A stretch of 33,921 bases of DNA, taken from the NCBI GenBank assembly GCA_017634065.1, contig JAGBOC010000031.1:1-33921 (forward strand), written 5' to 3'. This stretch comes from Lachnospiraceae bacterium. Lineage in GTDB: Bacteria > Bacillota > Clostridia > Lachnospirales > Lachnospiraceae. A program made the translations under genes and the position numbers. Under the pieces are notes generated by a model, which did no database searches, had not been told where the DNA came from, and saw nothing but the letters and a program-made list of their open reading frames with translations. This document shows, piece by piece, positions 15,657-23,721 of the stretch. Each line of letters opens with the position of its first letter. Positions within the stretch are counted from its first letter, which is position 1.

Positions 15657-17081
15657 TTACATACCCATAAATGCAGGTACCATTATTACTACCATTATTA
15701 TCGAAAGCATCATCATAAGTGGTAATACTAATTTTGTACCAGCTTCTTCGCCAAGTTTTTTCGCATTTTGCTTTCGCTCATACAATGCATCTTGCACCTC
15801 CATATTTAAAATGTTTTTTAAATCTTTGTTACCATTTTTTATGCTTTGAATAATAATGTTCAAAAATCTTGTCCAAACTCTCATATTGATATTTTTAGCC
15901 ATATCCTCATATGCATGTATCTCACTATATCCGCTTGTGAGTTTGTTTTTTACTATTACAATTTCTTCATATGCTACATGTACTTCTTGATTTTTCGAAG
16001 TTTTTCTTGTTTTTTGATACTGCTCTGCAAGTCTTATAAATGAGTTTCTTATAGTCATTCCACTACTTACATATAGTAAAATCTTTGAAATCACCTGTGA
16101 AAAATCTATCTCAAGTAATCTCAATCTTCTTTTCGCCTTTTCTTTTTCCTCTTCTTTTTCTCTTCCTTCCAATAATAGTGCGATAAGCACTCCAAAAAAT
16201 GGCATAAGTAAAAAACTCAAATTTCGTTTTTCTTTATAAATTACTTTAAAATCATCTATTACTTTCGGAAGTTTTATCGTGTCCTCATCTATTGTTTCCT
16301 TATCGCTATTGATTATTTCTTTTTTGAATGCTACCTTAAATGCTTCTATAGGTGTAAGTCTTTTCGAAGTAACTCTCACAGGCAACATATACTTTTCCGA
16401 CTTGTAACTTCCTTCTTTTTCCTTTATCTCCGTAGACAACTGCACAACAATATAGCCTGTACAAAACTCGGACTTTCTAAAGTTTTCATTGTTGACATTG
16501 CCATTTCCATCTATGACATGTTGATAATCTACAAAATATTTAAAATCCTCTATATTACTTTTTGTTGCTATACTTATAGTTGCTATAATATTCTCTATCT
16601 CACTATCTGTCGCTTTCTTACTTTTTCTTTTCTTATAATATTCATCTATAATTCTCGGTTCAAATACATAACTCGCTTTGATGCCATCACCCAAGTCGCT
16701 TTTAAAACTCAAAGAGGAATGTATATTTTCAAAATCTTCATTTCCATTTAATATTCCTACTTTCAGTTCTTCCATTTTTTTAGTAAATACCTTTTTAGCC
16801 TCTTCTTCTGTGTACTTTTTGGAAGATACAGACACATTAAACTCCATATTCTTTGCAAGATTTTCTGCATCAACTTTTATCAAATATGGAGTTTTTTGTG
16901 TTCCGTAAGAACCTCTCTCAATCTCATTTGGTCTTATGTATATAGATTCTTGATTAATCACAAACGATAAAACTGCAAACACAAGACCCGCCACTATACA
17001 ATAGATAGACCTTTTCTTAATTCGCTTTACTCTATCTATTAGCTGTGTAATTTTTGATACTATTATTTTTTTAATACTCAT
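15657..17081 (-). CDS. tadC: TadC-type inner-membrane platform protein with extra N-terminal domain
   Basis: This is a 474-residue protein. The C-terminal third is a T2SSF/TadC domain: a membrane segment (about 291-310), cytoplasmic helices (SKILLYVSSGMTIRNSF, AYEDMAKNINMRVWTRF) and a final pair of hydrophobic stretches ending in VPAFMGM. The N-terminus has a membrane helix at about 25-43. Between the two lies a ~245-residue non-membrane domain, predicted outside the cell by topology, which is not part of the minimal TadC family. With TadB it forms the membrane platform that couples the TadA ATPase to pilin insertion. No Shine-Dalgarno precedes the ATG, and the gap from tadB is 28 bases. Confidence 0.85.
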   Translation of the reverse strand: MSIKKIIVSKITQLIDRVKRIKKRSIYCIVAGLVFAVLSFVINQESIYIRPNEIERGSYGTQKTPYLIKVDAENLAKNMEFNVSVSSKKYTEEEAKKVFTKKMEELKVGILNGNEDFENIHSSLSFKSDLGDGIKASYVFEPRIIDEYYKKRKSKKATDSEIENIIATISIATKSNIEDFKYFVDYQHVIDGNGNVNNENFRKSEFCTGYIVVQLSTEIKEKEGSYKSEKYMLPVRVTSKRLTPIEAFKVAFKKEIINSDKETIDEDTIKLPKVIDDFKVIYKEKRNLSFLLMPFFGVLIALLLEGREKEEEKEKAKRRLRLLEIDFSQVISKILLYVSSGMTIRNSFIRLAEQYQKTRKTSKNQEVHVAYEEIVIVKNKLTSGYSEIHAYEDMAKNINMRVWTRFLNIIIQSIKNGNKDLKNILNMEVQDALYERKQNAKKLGEEAGTKLVLPLMMMLSIIMVVIMVPAFMGM

Positions 17082-17109
17082 GGTAGTTAATATGGATAGG
17101 GAAATGGGA

Positions 17110-17967
17110 TTATACTTCTATCTTCAGTATCTTCTTTGATATCTGAATTGAAAAATAATACACAACCAATGCAAAAGTCATAAGCAACCTTCCTTCTATC
17201 GTAGTATATAGCGGTCTTAAAAATGATGCTGATGAGATATTCATATATATGATTATAAGAAAAGGCAAAAGGTTCATCATTTTCTGCTCAAATCTCTTCG
17301 AAGCAGTAACTGTCTCTATTTCTATCTTAACTTCAATTTTGTCATTTATCACACTTATGGTATTTCCTATTATTTTACTTATATTCCCACCATGGATTTT
17401 TGAAATTATAAATACTTCAGAAAAATCTATTATGTCCTCCATATGAGTTTTATCGGCAAACTTTTTAAATACAACATCTATCGGTTTATTTATTTTAAGT
17501 TGTGAAACCATACTCTTTAATTCTTTAACCATCATTGATTCTTTTCCATGTAGCATCACAAGTTCCTTTACAGTTAATGCAAAAGCATTCTCTACTGAAT
17601 AAGATGCCTCCAAAAATGTTTTTAGAATCCTTAAAAAATCCTTAAACTCATTTAAAAGTTTCTCTTTTCTCTTCTTTATAAAGTTTTCCTTTTCAAAAAA
17701 TGGTATGACAAATGATAACGGAAGTAAAAATATTAGAAGTATCTTACTATCATAAAATGCCACACAAATTAAGATTATATAGAGAGCTACCTTAACTGCA
17801 CTTGTGATGAGGTCTTCAAGTGATAAATAATATATATCATAATCAGATATCAAGTTTTCTTTGATTTTTAAGTGTTCCACATTTAACGAGATCTGTTCCA
17901 TTATATTCGTAAAGCTTATTCGTCTGATATTTTCCTTCATCAAGTGAAAGTAATTCTGAAATCTCAT
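17110..17967 (-). CDS. tadB: TadB-type inner-membrane platform protein
   Basis: This is a T2SSF-domain protein, about 285 residues if started at ATG 17967. Two early membrane helices are followed by the cytoplasmic core (LNEFKDFLRILKTFLEASYSVENAF, then KIHGGNISKIIGNT, then FEQKMMNLLPF) and two C-terminal helices. It pairs with TadC in the pilus platform. The start is uncertain. ATG 17967 has a weak site (aaaaggg) but makes the gene overlap tadA by 125 bases, and the first ~40 residues look like an out-of-frame reading of tadA. As I recall them, family members begin near DYDIYYLS. A TTG at 17853, beside the tadA stop, would give that start by coupled re-initiation. Confidence 0.85.
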   Translation of the reverse strand: MRFQNYFHLMKENIRRISFTNIMEQISLNVEHLKIKENLISDYDIYYLSLEDLITSAVKVALYIILICVAFYDSKILLIFLLPLSFVIPFFEKENFIKKRKEKLLNEFKDFLRILKTFLEASYSVENAFALTVKELVMLHGKESMMVKELKSMVSQLKINKPIDVVFKKFADKTHMEDIIDFSEVFIISKIHGGNISKIIGNTISVINDKIEVKIEIETVTASKRFEQKMMNLLPFLIIIYMNISSASFLRPLYTTIEGRLLMTFALVVYYFSIQISKKILKIEV

Positions 17968-19018
17968 ATACAACCCTTTTCTTATTTTTCAATTTTGCGA
18001 GATGAATTAATATATCTATGCTACTTGCTATCTGCTGTCTTATAGCAAGAAGTGGCAGATTTTCAGCCATCAATACCATAGTCTCAAGCCTTGACAACAT
18101 ATCAAAGCAACTATTTGCATGCCCAGTCGATAGGGAACCATCGTGTCCGGTGTTCATCGCCTGAAGCATATCGAGCGCCTCTTTTCCTCTTACTTCTCCT
18201 ACAACTATCCTATCCGGGTTCATACGAAGTGCTGCTCGTATTAGCATTTGCATATTGATTTCACCTTCACCCTCAACATTTTTATCTCTTGTCTCAAGCG
18301 AGACAAGGTTCTCAACATGCGAAATATTTAGTTCTGCACTGTCTTCTATAGTTATAACTCTGTCATCTTTTGGTATAAACTCTGAAAGAGCGTTTAGAAA
18401 TGTTGTCTTGCCTGAACCGGTTCCACCAGAAATGAATATGTTGTAACCATTTTTTACTAATTTCTCCAAAAACTTTGCTACCTCAATATTTATAGACCCA
18501 TATTCTATAAGTTTCTTCATAGTGATTTTTTCTGGAAACTTTCTTATAGTTACAGTTGCACCCTTTATCGCTATCGGTGGCAAAACTATATGAACTCTTG
18601 AACCATCGGAAAGCCTTGCATCAACTATAGGATTTGAAACATTCACTATCCTATTTATCTTTCCCACAATCTGTTGAATGATATTTTCAAGTTGTTCTTT
18701 AGATTCAAAACTTTTATCCCATCTCTGATATTTACCATTTTTATCGATAAATATTTCATCATAAGAATTAATCATTATCTCATTTATATTTTTATCTTCT
18801 AAAACTTCAGTCAAGATGTCGTAGTTCTTAAGACTATCATAGATGCTCTTTCTTAAGACCAACTTCTCTTTTAATTTGAGTGGAGATACATTTCTTTCAA
18901 GGTCTTCAATCTTACTATCAATTACATTTAATATCTCTTTATCTTCCAGACCGACAGTATCAGATAATTCATCTATTAACTGTCTCTTTATGTCATTTTT
19001 ATAATCATCATTTCCCAT
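17843..19018 (-). CDS. tadA: TadA/CpaF secretion ATPase
   Basis: This is a 391-residue type II/IV secretion ATPase of the CpaF class that powers Flp pilus assembly. Visible are the N-terminal helical domain, Walker A (GGTGSGKTTFLNAL, about residues 198-211), the Asp box region (RVITIEDSAEL), Walker B (NPDRIVVGEVRG) and the His box (LSTGHAN). The C-terminus has the usual SIDILIHL stretch and ends normally, so the overlap with tadB does not come from a damaged end. Its ATG shares one base with the TadZ stop (TAATG). It is expected to sit as a hexamer under TadB/TadC at the membrane. Confidence 0.95.
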   Translation of the reverse strand: MGNDDYKNDIKRQLIDELSDTVGLEDKEILNVIDSKIEDLERNVSPLKLKEKLVLRKSIYDSLKNYDILTEVLEDKNINEIMINSYDEIFIDKNGKYQRWDKSFESKEQLENIIQQIVGKINRIVNVSNPIVDARLSDGSRVHIVLPPIAIKGATVTIRKFPEKITMKKLIEYGSINIEVAKFLEKLVKNGYNIFISGGTGSGKTTFLNALSEFIPKDDRVITIEDSAELNISHVENLVSLETRDKNVEGEGEINMQMLIRAALRMNPDRIVVGEVRGKEALDMLQAMNTGHDGSLSTGHANSCFDMLSRLETMVLMAENLPLLAIRQQIASSIDILIHLAKLKNKKRVVYEISELLSLDEGKYQTNKLYEYNGTDLVKCGTLKNQRKLDI

Positions 19019-19941
19019 TACTCTTTATCAGAAAAACACTCCTTACAAAATGCTGATAGATATGCTTTGTCAATTTTACCAATGTCAAATATAGTTATTT
19101 TCTTCAAATCTATCTGATTCTCATTTTTTAAGTAAGATTTCAATTTTTCAATCCTACTCATTTCCTTTTCTTTTATAATGACTACTGCATCTGCATCATT
19201 TAAGATATATTGACACTTTAGATATGATGAATCTGCATTTACAAATATGAAATCGTATTTTAGTTTCATTATCTCATTTATAATGTTGGCGAGGTCTATA
19301 TTATTTACCACATTATAATCTTCTGGATATGTTACTGACTTAATAATGTCGACATCTTTTTCTGTCAATATTTCATGACTTATCTTTTCCTCTGTCATTA
19401 TGTTTTCTTTGTAACTGTAGATGAGATTAGACAAACCTATACTTCCTTTATAATTATCTATTTCATCTAGGTCAACGATTAACACCTTTTTCTTTTTAGA
19501 AACAATCCTTGCTATGCGTTTCACCACATCAAGTTTTCCTTTTATATATGTTGGAGAATAATATAAAAATAATCTTGTGATTTCATTATCTTTATTTCTA
19601 CTTTTCTTATTTTTACTGTCAATGTCTTTTTCTATTATTTCTAAAATGTTTTTTACATTTTGAAGTTTGTAAATATAATTCTTCTTTCCTTCCTTTCGCA
19701 ACTTCTTATCAGTCTCACAAAGCAAGTAAAAAGAACTGGCTTTCACATCATCCAAACTTTCTATAAATGAATCCGAAGCAATCACTCCTTCAATCTTATT
19801 TTCATCAGCATATTTCTTCATATGCTTTACATTAGTGAAGGTTAAGAAATTGTATTTTTTCCCAAGTATCTTATTTGCTTGATTGCAAAATCTTTTACTG
19901 TAGGATGGATCTTCATCTATGACAAGCAATACCTCTTTCAT
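19018..19941 (-). CDS. tadZ: TadZ/CpaE-like localisation protein with degenerate P-loop
   Basis: This 307-residue protein has an atypical receiver-like N-terminus (about 1-110, starting VLLVIDEDPSYS) and a ParA/MinD-like C-terminal domain. The Walker A' position reads YYSPTYIKGKLDV instead of KGGxGKT, so the nucleotide-binding lysine and threonine pattern is lost. The strand after it (VLIVDLDE) and the later YDFIFVNAD and DADAVVII strands are kept. TadZ/CpaE proteins place the pilus machine in the cell. This one may act without ATP hydrolysis, which is an inference. Its ATG overlaps the preceding stop as ATGA. Confidence 0.82.
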   Translation of the reverse strand: MKEVLLVIDEDPSYSKRFCNQANKILGKKYNFLTFTNVKHMKKYADENKIEGVIASDSFIESLDDVKASSFYLLCETDKKLRKEGKKNYIYKLQNVKNILEIIEKDIDSKNKKSRNKDNEITRLFLYYSPTYIKGKLDVVKRIARIVSKKKKVLIVDLDEIDNYKGSIGLSNLIYSYKENIMTEEKISHEILTEKDVDIIKSVTYPEDYNVVNNIDLANIINEIMKLKYDFIFVNADSSYLKCQYILNDADAVVIIKEKEMSRIEKLKSYLKNENQIDLKKITIFDIGKIDKAYLSAFCKECFSDKE

Positions 19942-20342
19942 ATCATTTCTCCCATTTTTAATAATAAAAATGTGACATATCCAAAAAATGTTGCAAATGC
20001 AACAGGTATGGTCTTAATTCCACTTGCCAAAGGAAATAAGCAGACTATCATTGATATAAAACAGACCATAAGTGATTCCATGGGTTCAAGTGCCAACATC
20101 AACACAGCATATAGTTTGAAGTCCCCAGCGCTACACTTTACTATTTGCCGTAACGGATAAAAGATGCCAACCACTATTAATGATAGAGCTATGGAAGATG
20201 AATTAATTGGTGTTCGTACTACTCTAAAGCACGTTATAATAGTTACAATCCATCCACATAGAATAACATTTGGGATCCATTTTTTCTTTAAGTCTAAATA
20301 TCCGAGTATAGCAAGTGTAATTAAATTGCAGCGGACAACCAT
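19938..20342 (-). CDS. A24-type prepilin peptidase (CpaA/TadV-like), first gene of the Tad operon
   Basis: About 134 residues from ATG 20342. I choose this start over an in-frame ATG at 20363 because GGAGG lies five to six bases upstream. It is a polytopic membrane protein with the two catalytic aspartates of A24 aspartic peptidases: YLDLKKKWIPN after the first helix and SAGDFKL between later helices. It would cut the Flp leader after the Gly of GAGVIE. It overlaps tadZ by four bases (ATGA). It is distinct from the second A24 gene at 12053-12490. Confidence 0.87.
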   Translation of the reverse strand: MVVRCNLITLAILGYLDLKKKWIPNVILCGWIVTIITCFRVVRTPINSSSIALSLIVVGIFYPLRQIVKCSAGDFKLYAVLMLALEPMESLMVCFISMIVCLFPLASGIKTIPVAFATFFGYVTFLLLKMGEMI

Positions 20343-20824
20343 AAAACCTCCGGAAATAATCATTTTTCACAAGTAGTTATTACTAAATGATGATGAGCAA
20401 AGAATCTCAAACTTGCTTATTTAGACATATCACATTTTCACAAATAATAATCAGAATATAGGCAAAATAGTAGATATTATATAAAGTTAAGGACATCCAT
20501 TTAGCAACAAAATGTGCTATTTCCCCTTATTTTTTAAGGCAAATGATTATAATAACAAAATAAGTAATCCCATCAGATTATAGTTATAATTCACTTCAAA
20601 ATACCCTAAATGCGCTTATAAGTAAGTTAGGTTAAGCATATAATAATGTCTAAAATACAAATAATTTGCTCATTTTTCGCAACTTTTACTACATTTTTCA
20701 TTTAACTTTTGCTATAATATATGCGAATAATTACTACATTAAGAATAGTTGATGTATCACTTAAACATTTGAATTACATCAATTTATATCTCATAAAAAT
20801 ATAAATATATTAGTAGGAGGAAAT
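20343..20824. other. Divergent intergenic region between the Tad operon and ppdK
   Basis: It is about 480 bases, very AT-rich, with no convincing gene. On the ppdK side there is an extended -10 (20710-20718) and a leader hairpin (TTGATGTA at 20749-20756 with TACATCAA at 20775-20782). On the Tad side I find only weak promoter matches, such as minus-strand TATAAT at 20582-20577 and at 20482-20477 without good -35 boxes. The Tad leader could therefore be long. Two similar strings on the minus strand, TTGTGAAAATGTGAT and TTGTGAAAAATGATT, might be operator half-sites but are weak evidence. Confidence 0.5.
20710..20718 (+). promoter_or_regulatory. Extended -10 promoter of ppdK
   Basis: TGC followed by TATAAT (20713-20718) is an extended -10; the -35 region (TACATT) is weak. 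The leader is about 100 bases and contains an 8-bp stem with an 18-base loop (20749-20782) before the strong ribosome site aggagg. Confidence 0.6.
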
Positions 20825-23647
20825 ATGGCAAGAAAATGGGTTTACAAATTTAAAGAGGGAAATGCCTCTATGAGAAATCTTTTAGGTGGTAAAGGAGCAA
20901 ACCTTGCAGAGATGTCAAGGCTTGGACTTCCAGTTCCACAAGGTTTCACTATCACAACTGAAGCATGTACACAATATTACGAAGACAAAAGAACAATCAA
21001 CAAAGAAATCATGACTCAGATAATGCAAAATGTAAAAGATCTTGAAAAACTTTCAAAGAAAAAATTTGGTGACAAAGAGAATCCACTTTTAGTTTCAGTT
21101 AGATCTGGTGCAAGAGCATCAATGCCAGGTATGATGGATACTATTTTAAATCTTGGACTTAACGAAACTGTTACAGAAACTCTCGCAAGAAAATCAGGCA
21201 ATCCAAGATGGGCTTGGGACTGCTATAGAAGATTCATCCAAATGTTTTCTGATGTTGTTATGGAAGTTGGAAAGAAACATTTTGAAGAGTTAATCGATAA
21301 AATGAAAAATAAAAAAGGCGTTAAGCAAGATGTTGATCTTACTGCTGACGACTTAAAAGAATTAGTTAAATTATTCAAAGGTGAATATAAGAAAGCTATA
21401 GGAAAAGATTTCCCAGATGACCCAACAGTTCAACTTAACGAAGCTATCAAAGCCGTATTTCGTTCATGGGACAACCCAAGAGCAAATGTATATCGTAGAG
21501 ATAATGATATCCCATATAGCTGGGGTACTGCAGTAAATGTTCAAATGATGGCATTTGGTAATATGGGTAATACTTCAGGAACAGGTGTTGCATTTACAAG
21601 AAATCCTGCAACTGGTGAAAAGAAACTTATGGGTGAGTTCTTACTCAATGCTCAAGGCGAAGATGTCGTAGCAGGTATAAGAACTCCACAACCAATCGCT
21701 GAACTTCAAAAGATAATGCCTGAAGTTTATAAAGAGTTTACAAAAATATGTAACATACTTGAAAAGAACTATAGAGATATGCAAGATATGGAGTTCACTA
21801 TAGAAGATAAACATCTCTATATGCTTCAAACTCGTAATGGTAAGAGAACTGCTAAAGCTGCTCTTAAGATAGCTTGTGACTTGGTGTCAGAAGGTATGAG
21901 AACAGAGAAAGAAGCCGTAGCAATGATAGACCCAAGAAATCTTGACACACTTCTCCACCCTACATTTGATACTAATGCTGTAAAGAAAAATCCACCAATC
22001 GGTAAAGCACTTGCTGCAAGTCCTGGTGCTGCTGCTGGTCAAATAGTATTTACTGCTGAAGATGCAAAAAACTGGGCATCTAAAGGAAAGAAAGTTGTAC
22101 TTGTTCGTCTTGAGACAAGCCCTGAAGATATAGAAGGAATGAAGGCCGCTCAAGGAATACTTACAGTTCGTGGTGGTATGACATCTCACGCTGCTGTTGT
22201 TGCTCGTGGTATGGGTAAATGCTGTGTATCTGGTTGCTCTGATATAGTTATGAATGAAGCAAAGAAAGAGTTTACTCTTGGTGGAAAAACTTTCCACGAA
22301 GGTGACTTACTTTCTATAGATGGTTCAAACGGAAATATTTACGATGGAAAACTCGAGACACAAGATGCTTCTATCGCAGGAGAGTTTGGAAAGATAATGA
22401 AGTGGGCAGATAAATATCGTAGATTAACTGTAAGAACAAATGCAGATACTCCAAGAGATGCTAAAAAAGCAAGAGAACTTGGAGCAGAAGGTATCGGTCT
22501 TTGCAGAACTGAACATATGTTCTTTGAAGGAAATAGAATTGATGCATTTAGAGAAATGATTTGTGCTGATACAGTCGAAGGAAGAGAAAAGGCACTTGCA
22601 AAGATTGAGCCAATGCAACAAGGAGATTTCGAAGAACTCTATGAGGCACTTGAAGGTTATCCAGTTAATATAAGATTCCTTGACCCACCTCTTCATGAAT
22701 TCGTTCCAAAAGAGAAAGCTGATATAGAGAAACTTGCAAAAACTACTGGAAAATCTGTAGCACAAATTGAAGCTATAATTGAAGGATTAAAAGAGTTCAA
22801 CCCAATGATGGGTCATAGAGGATGTCGTCTTGCTGTAACTTATCCTGAAATCGCTGCTATGCAAACTCGTGCAGTTATTAAGGCTGCTATAAATGTATTA
22901 AAGAAACATCCAAATTGGAAGATAGTTCCAGAAATTATGATTCCACTTGTTGGAGATATTAAAGAACTTAAATATGTAAAAAATGTAGTTGTAGAAACTG
23001 CTGATGCACTTATAAAGAAGGCTGGTTCTAAACTTAAATACAAAGTAGGAACTATGATTGAGATCCCAAGAGCTGCTCTCACTGCTGATGAGATAGCAAA
23101 AGAAGCTGCATTCTTCAGTTTCGGAACTAATGATTTAACTCAAATGACATTTGGATTCTCAAGAGATGATGCCGGAAAGTTCCTTGATGCATATTATGAC
23201 AAAAAGATATTTGAAAATGATCCATTTGCAAAGCTCGATCAAATAGGTGTTGGTTCACTTATGAAGATTGCTATCGAAAAAGGTAAGTCTGTAAATAAGG
23301 ATTTACACCTTGGAATCTGTGGTGAGCATGGTGGAGACCCATCATCAGTAGAGTTCTGCCATAGAATAGGACTTGATTATGTATCTTGCTCTCCTTTCCG
23401 TGTACCTATCGCAAGACTTGCTGCTGCTCAAGCTGCTATCGCTGAAGATGGAACTCTTAAGGGCAAAGCAAAAAAGGCAGTTGCTAAAGTTGGAAAGAAA
23501 GCAAATAAAGTAGTTAAAAAGGCTGAAAAGAAAGCCAAAAAAGCAATTAAGAGTGCTAAATCAAAGGCTAAAGTAAGTGCAAAAAAAGCTATAAAGACAA
23601 TTTCTAAAAAAGCTAAATCTGCAAGAAAAATCGCAGTTGTTAGATAA
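20825..23647 (+). CDS. ppdK: Pyruvate phosphate dikinase with a C-terminal histone H1-like lysine/alanine tail
   Basis: This is a 940-residue enzyme that interconverts pyruvate, ATP and phosphate with PEP, AMP and PPi in central carbon metabolism. It has the N-terminal ATP-grasp nucleotide domain (GGKGANLAEM, SVRSGARASMPGMMDT), then the swivelling domain with the phosphocarrier His455 in GGMTSHAAVV. The C-terminal PEP/pyruvate barrel includes GLCRTEHMF, SFGTNDLTQM and the catalytic Cys in DYVSCSPFR. The normal protein would end near residue 873, about the length of well-studied clostridial enzymes. Here 67 more residues follow (from 23444): 25 Lys, 2 Arg, 14 Ala and only 3 acidic, in AKKA-type repeats like histone H1 or HU tails. 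The frame is continuous and a terminator follows, so the tail is not a read-through artefact. Confidence 0.97.
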   Translation: MARKWVYKFKEGNASMRNLLGGKGANLAEMSRLGLPVPQGFTITTEACTQYYEDKRTINKEIMTQIMQNVKDLEKLSKKKFGDKENPLLVSVRSGARASMPGMMDTILNLGLNETVTETLARKSGNPRWAWDCYRRFIQMFSDVVMEVGKKHFEELIDKMKNKKGVKQDVDLTADDLKELVKLFKGEYKKAIGKDFPDDPTVQLNEAIKAVFRSWDNPRANVYRRDNDIPYSWGTAVNVQMMAFGNMGNTSGTGVAFTRNPATGEKKLMGEFLLNAQGEDVVAGIRTPQPIAELQKIMPEVYKEFTKICNILEKNYRDMQDMEFTIEDKHLYMLQTRNGKRTAKAALKIACDLVSEGMRTEKEAVAMIDPRNLDTLLHPTFDTNAVKKNPPIGKALAASPGAAAGQIVFTAEDAKNWASKGKKVVLVRLETSPEDIEGMKAAQGILTVRGGMTSHAAVVARGMGKCCVSGCSDIVMNEAKKEFTLGGKTFHEGDLLSIDGSNGNIYDGKLETQDASIAGEFGKIMKWADKYRRLTVRTNADTPRDAKKARELGAEGIGLCRTEHMFFEGNRIDAFREMICADTVEGREKALAKIEPMQQGDFEELYEALEGYPVNIRFLDPPLHEFVPKEKADIEKLAKTTGKSVAQIEAIIEGLKEFNPMMGHRGCRLAVTYPEIAAMQTRAVIKAAINVLKKHPNWKIVPEIMIPLVGDIKELKYVKNVVVETADALIKKAGSKLKYKVGTMIEIPRAALTADEIAKEAAFFSFGTNDLTQMTFGFSRDDAGKFLDAYYDKKIFENDPFAKLDQIGVGSLMKIAIEKGKSVNKDLHLGICGEHGGDPSSVEFCHRIGLDYVSCSPFRVPIARLAAAQAAIAEDGTLKGKAKKAVAKVGKKANKVVKKAEKKAKKAIKSAKSKAKVSAKKAIKTISKKAKSARKIAVVR

Positions 23648-23667
23648 TCTAGAATAATAACTTACAT

Positions 23668-23696
23668 AAAAAAGAGCGGTTAGTCCGCTCTTTTTT
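23668..23696 (+). terminator. Bidirectional terminator between ppdK and the decarboxylase gene
   Basis: A perfect 12-bp stem (AAAAAAGAGCGG and complement) has a 5-base loop, with T runs on either strand. It ends ppdK and can also end the minus-strand decarboxylase gene that stops at 23722. Confidence 0.92.
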
Positions 23697-23721
23697 ATTT
23701 ATTAAGTGATAATTACTATAA

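Noticed and set aside
21887-22297. 136-residue minus-strand frame within ppdK
   Set aside because: Antisense to well-conserved PPDK sequence, including the phosphohistidine motif; Cys/Ser/Phe-rich shadow composition.
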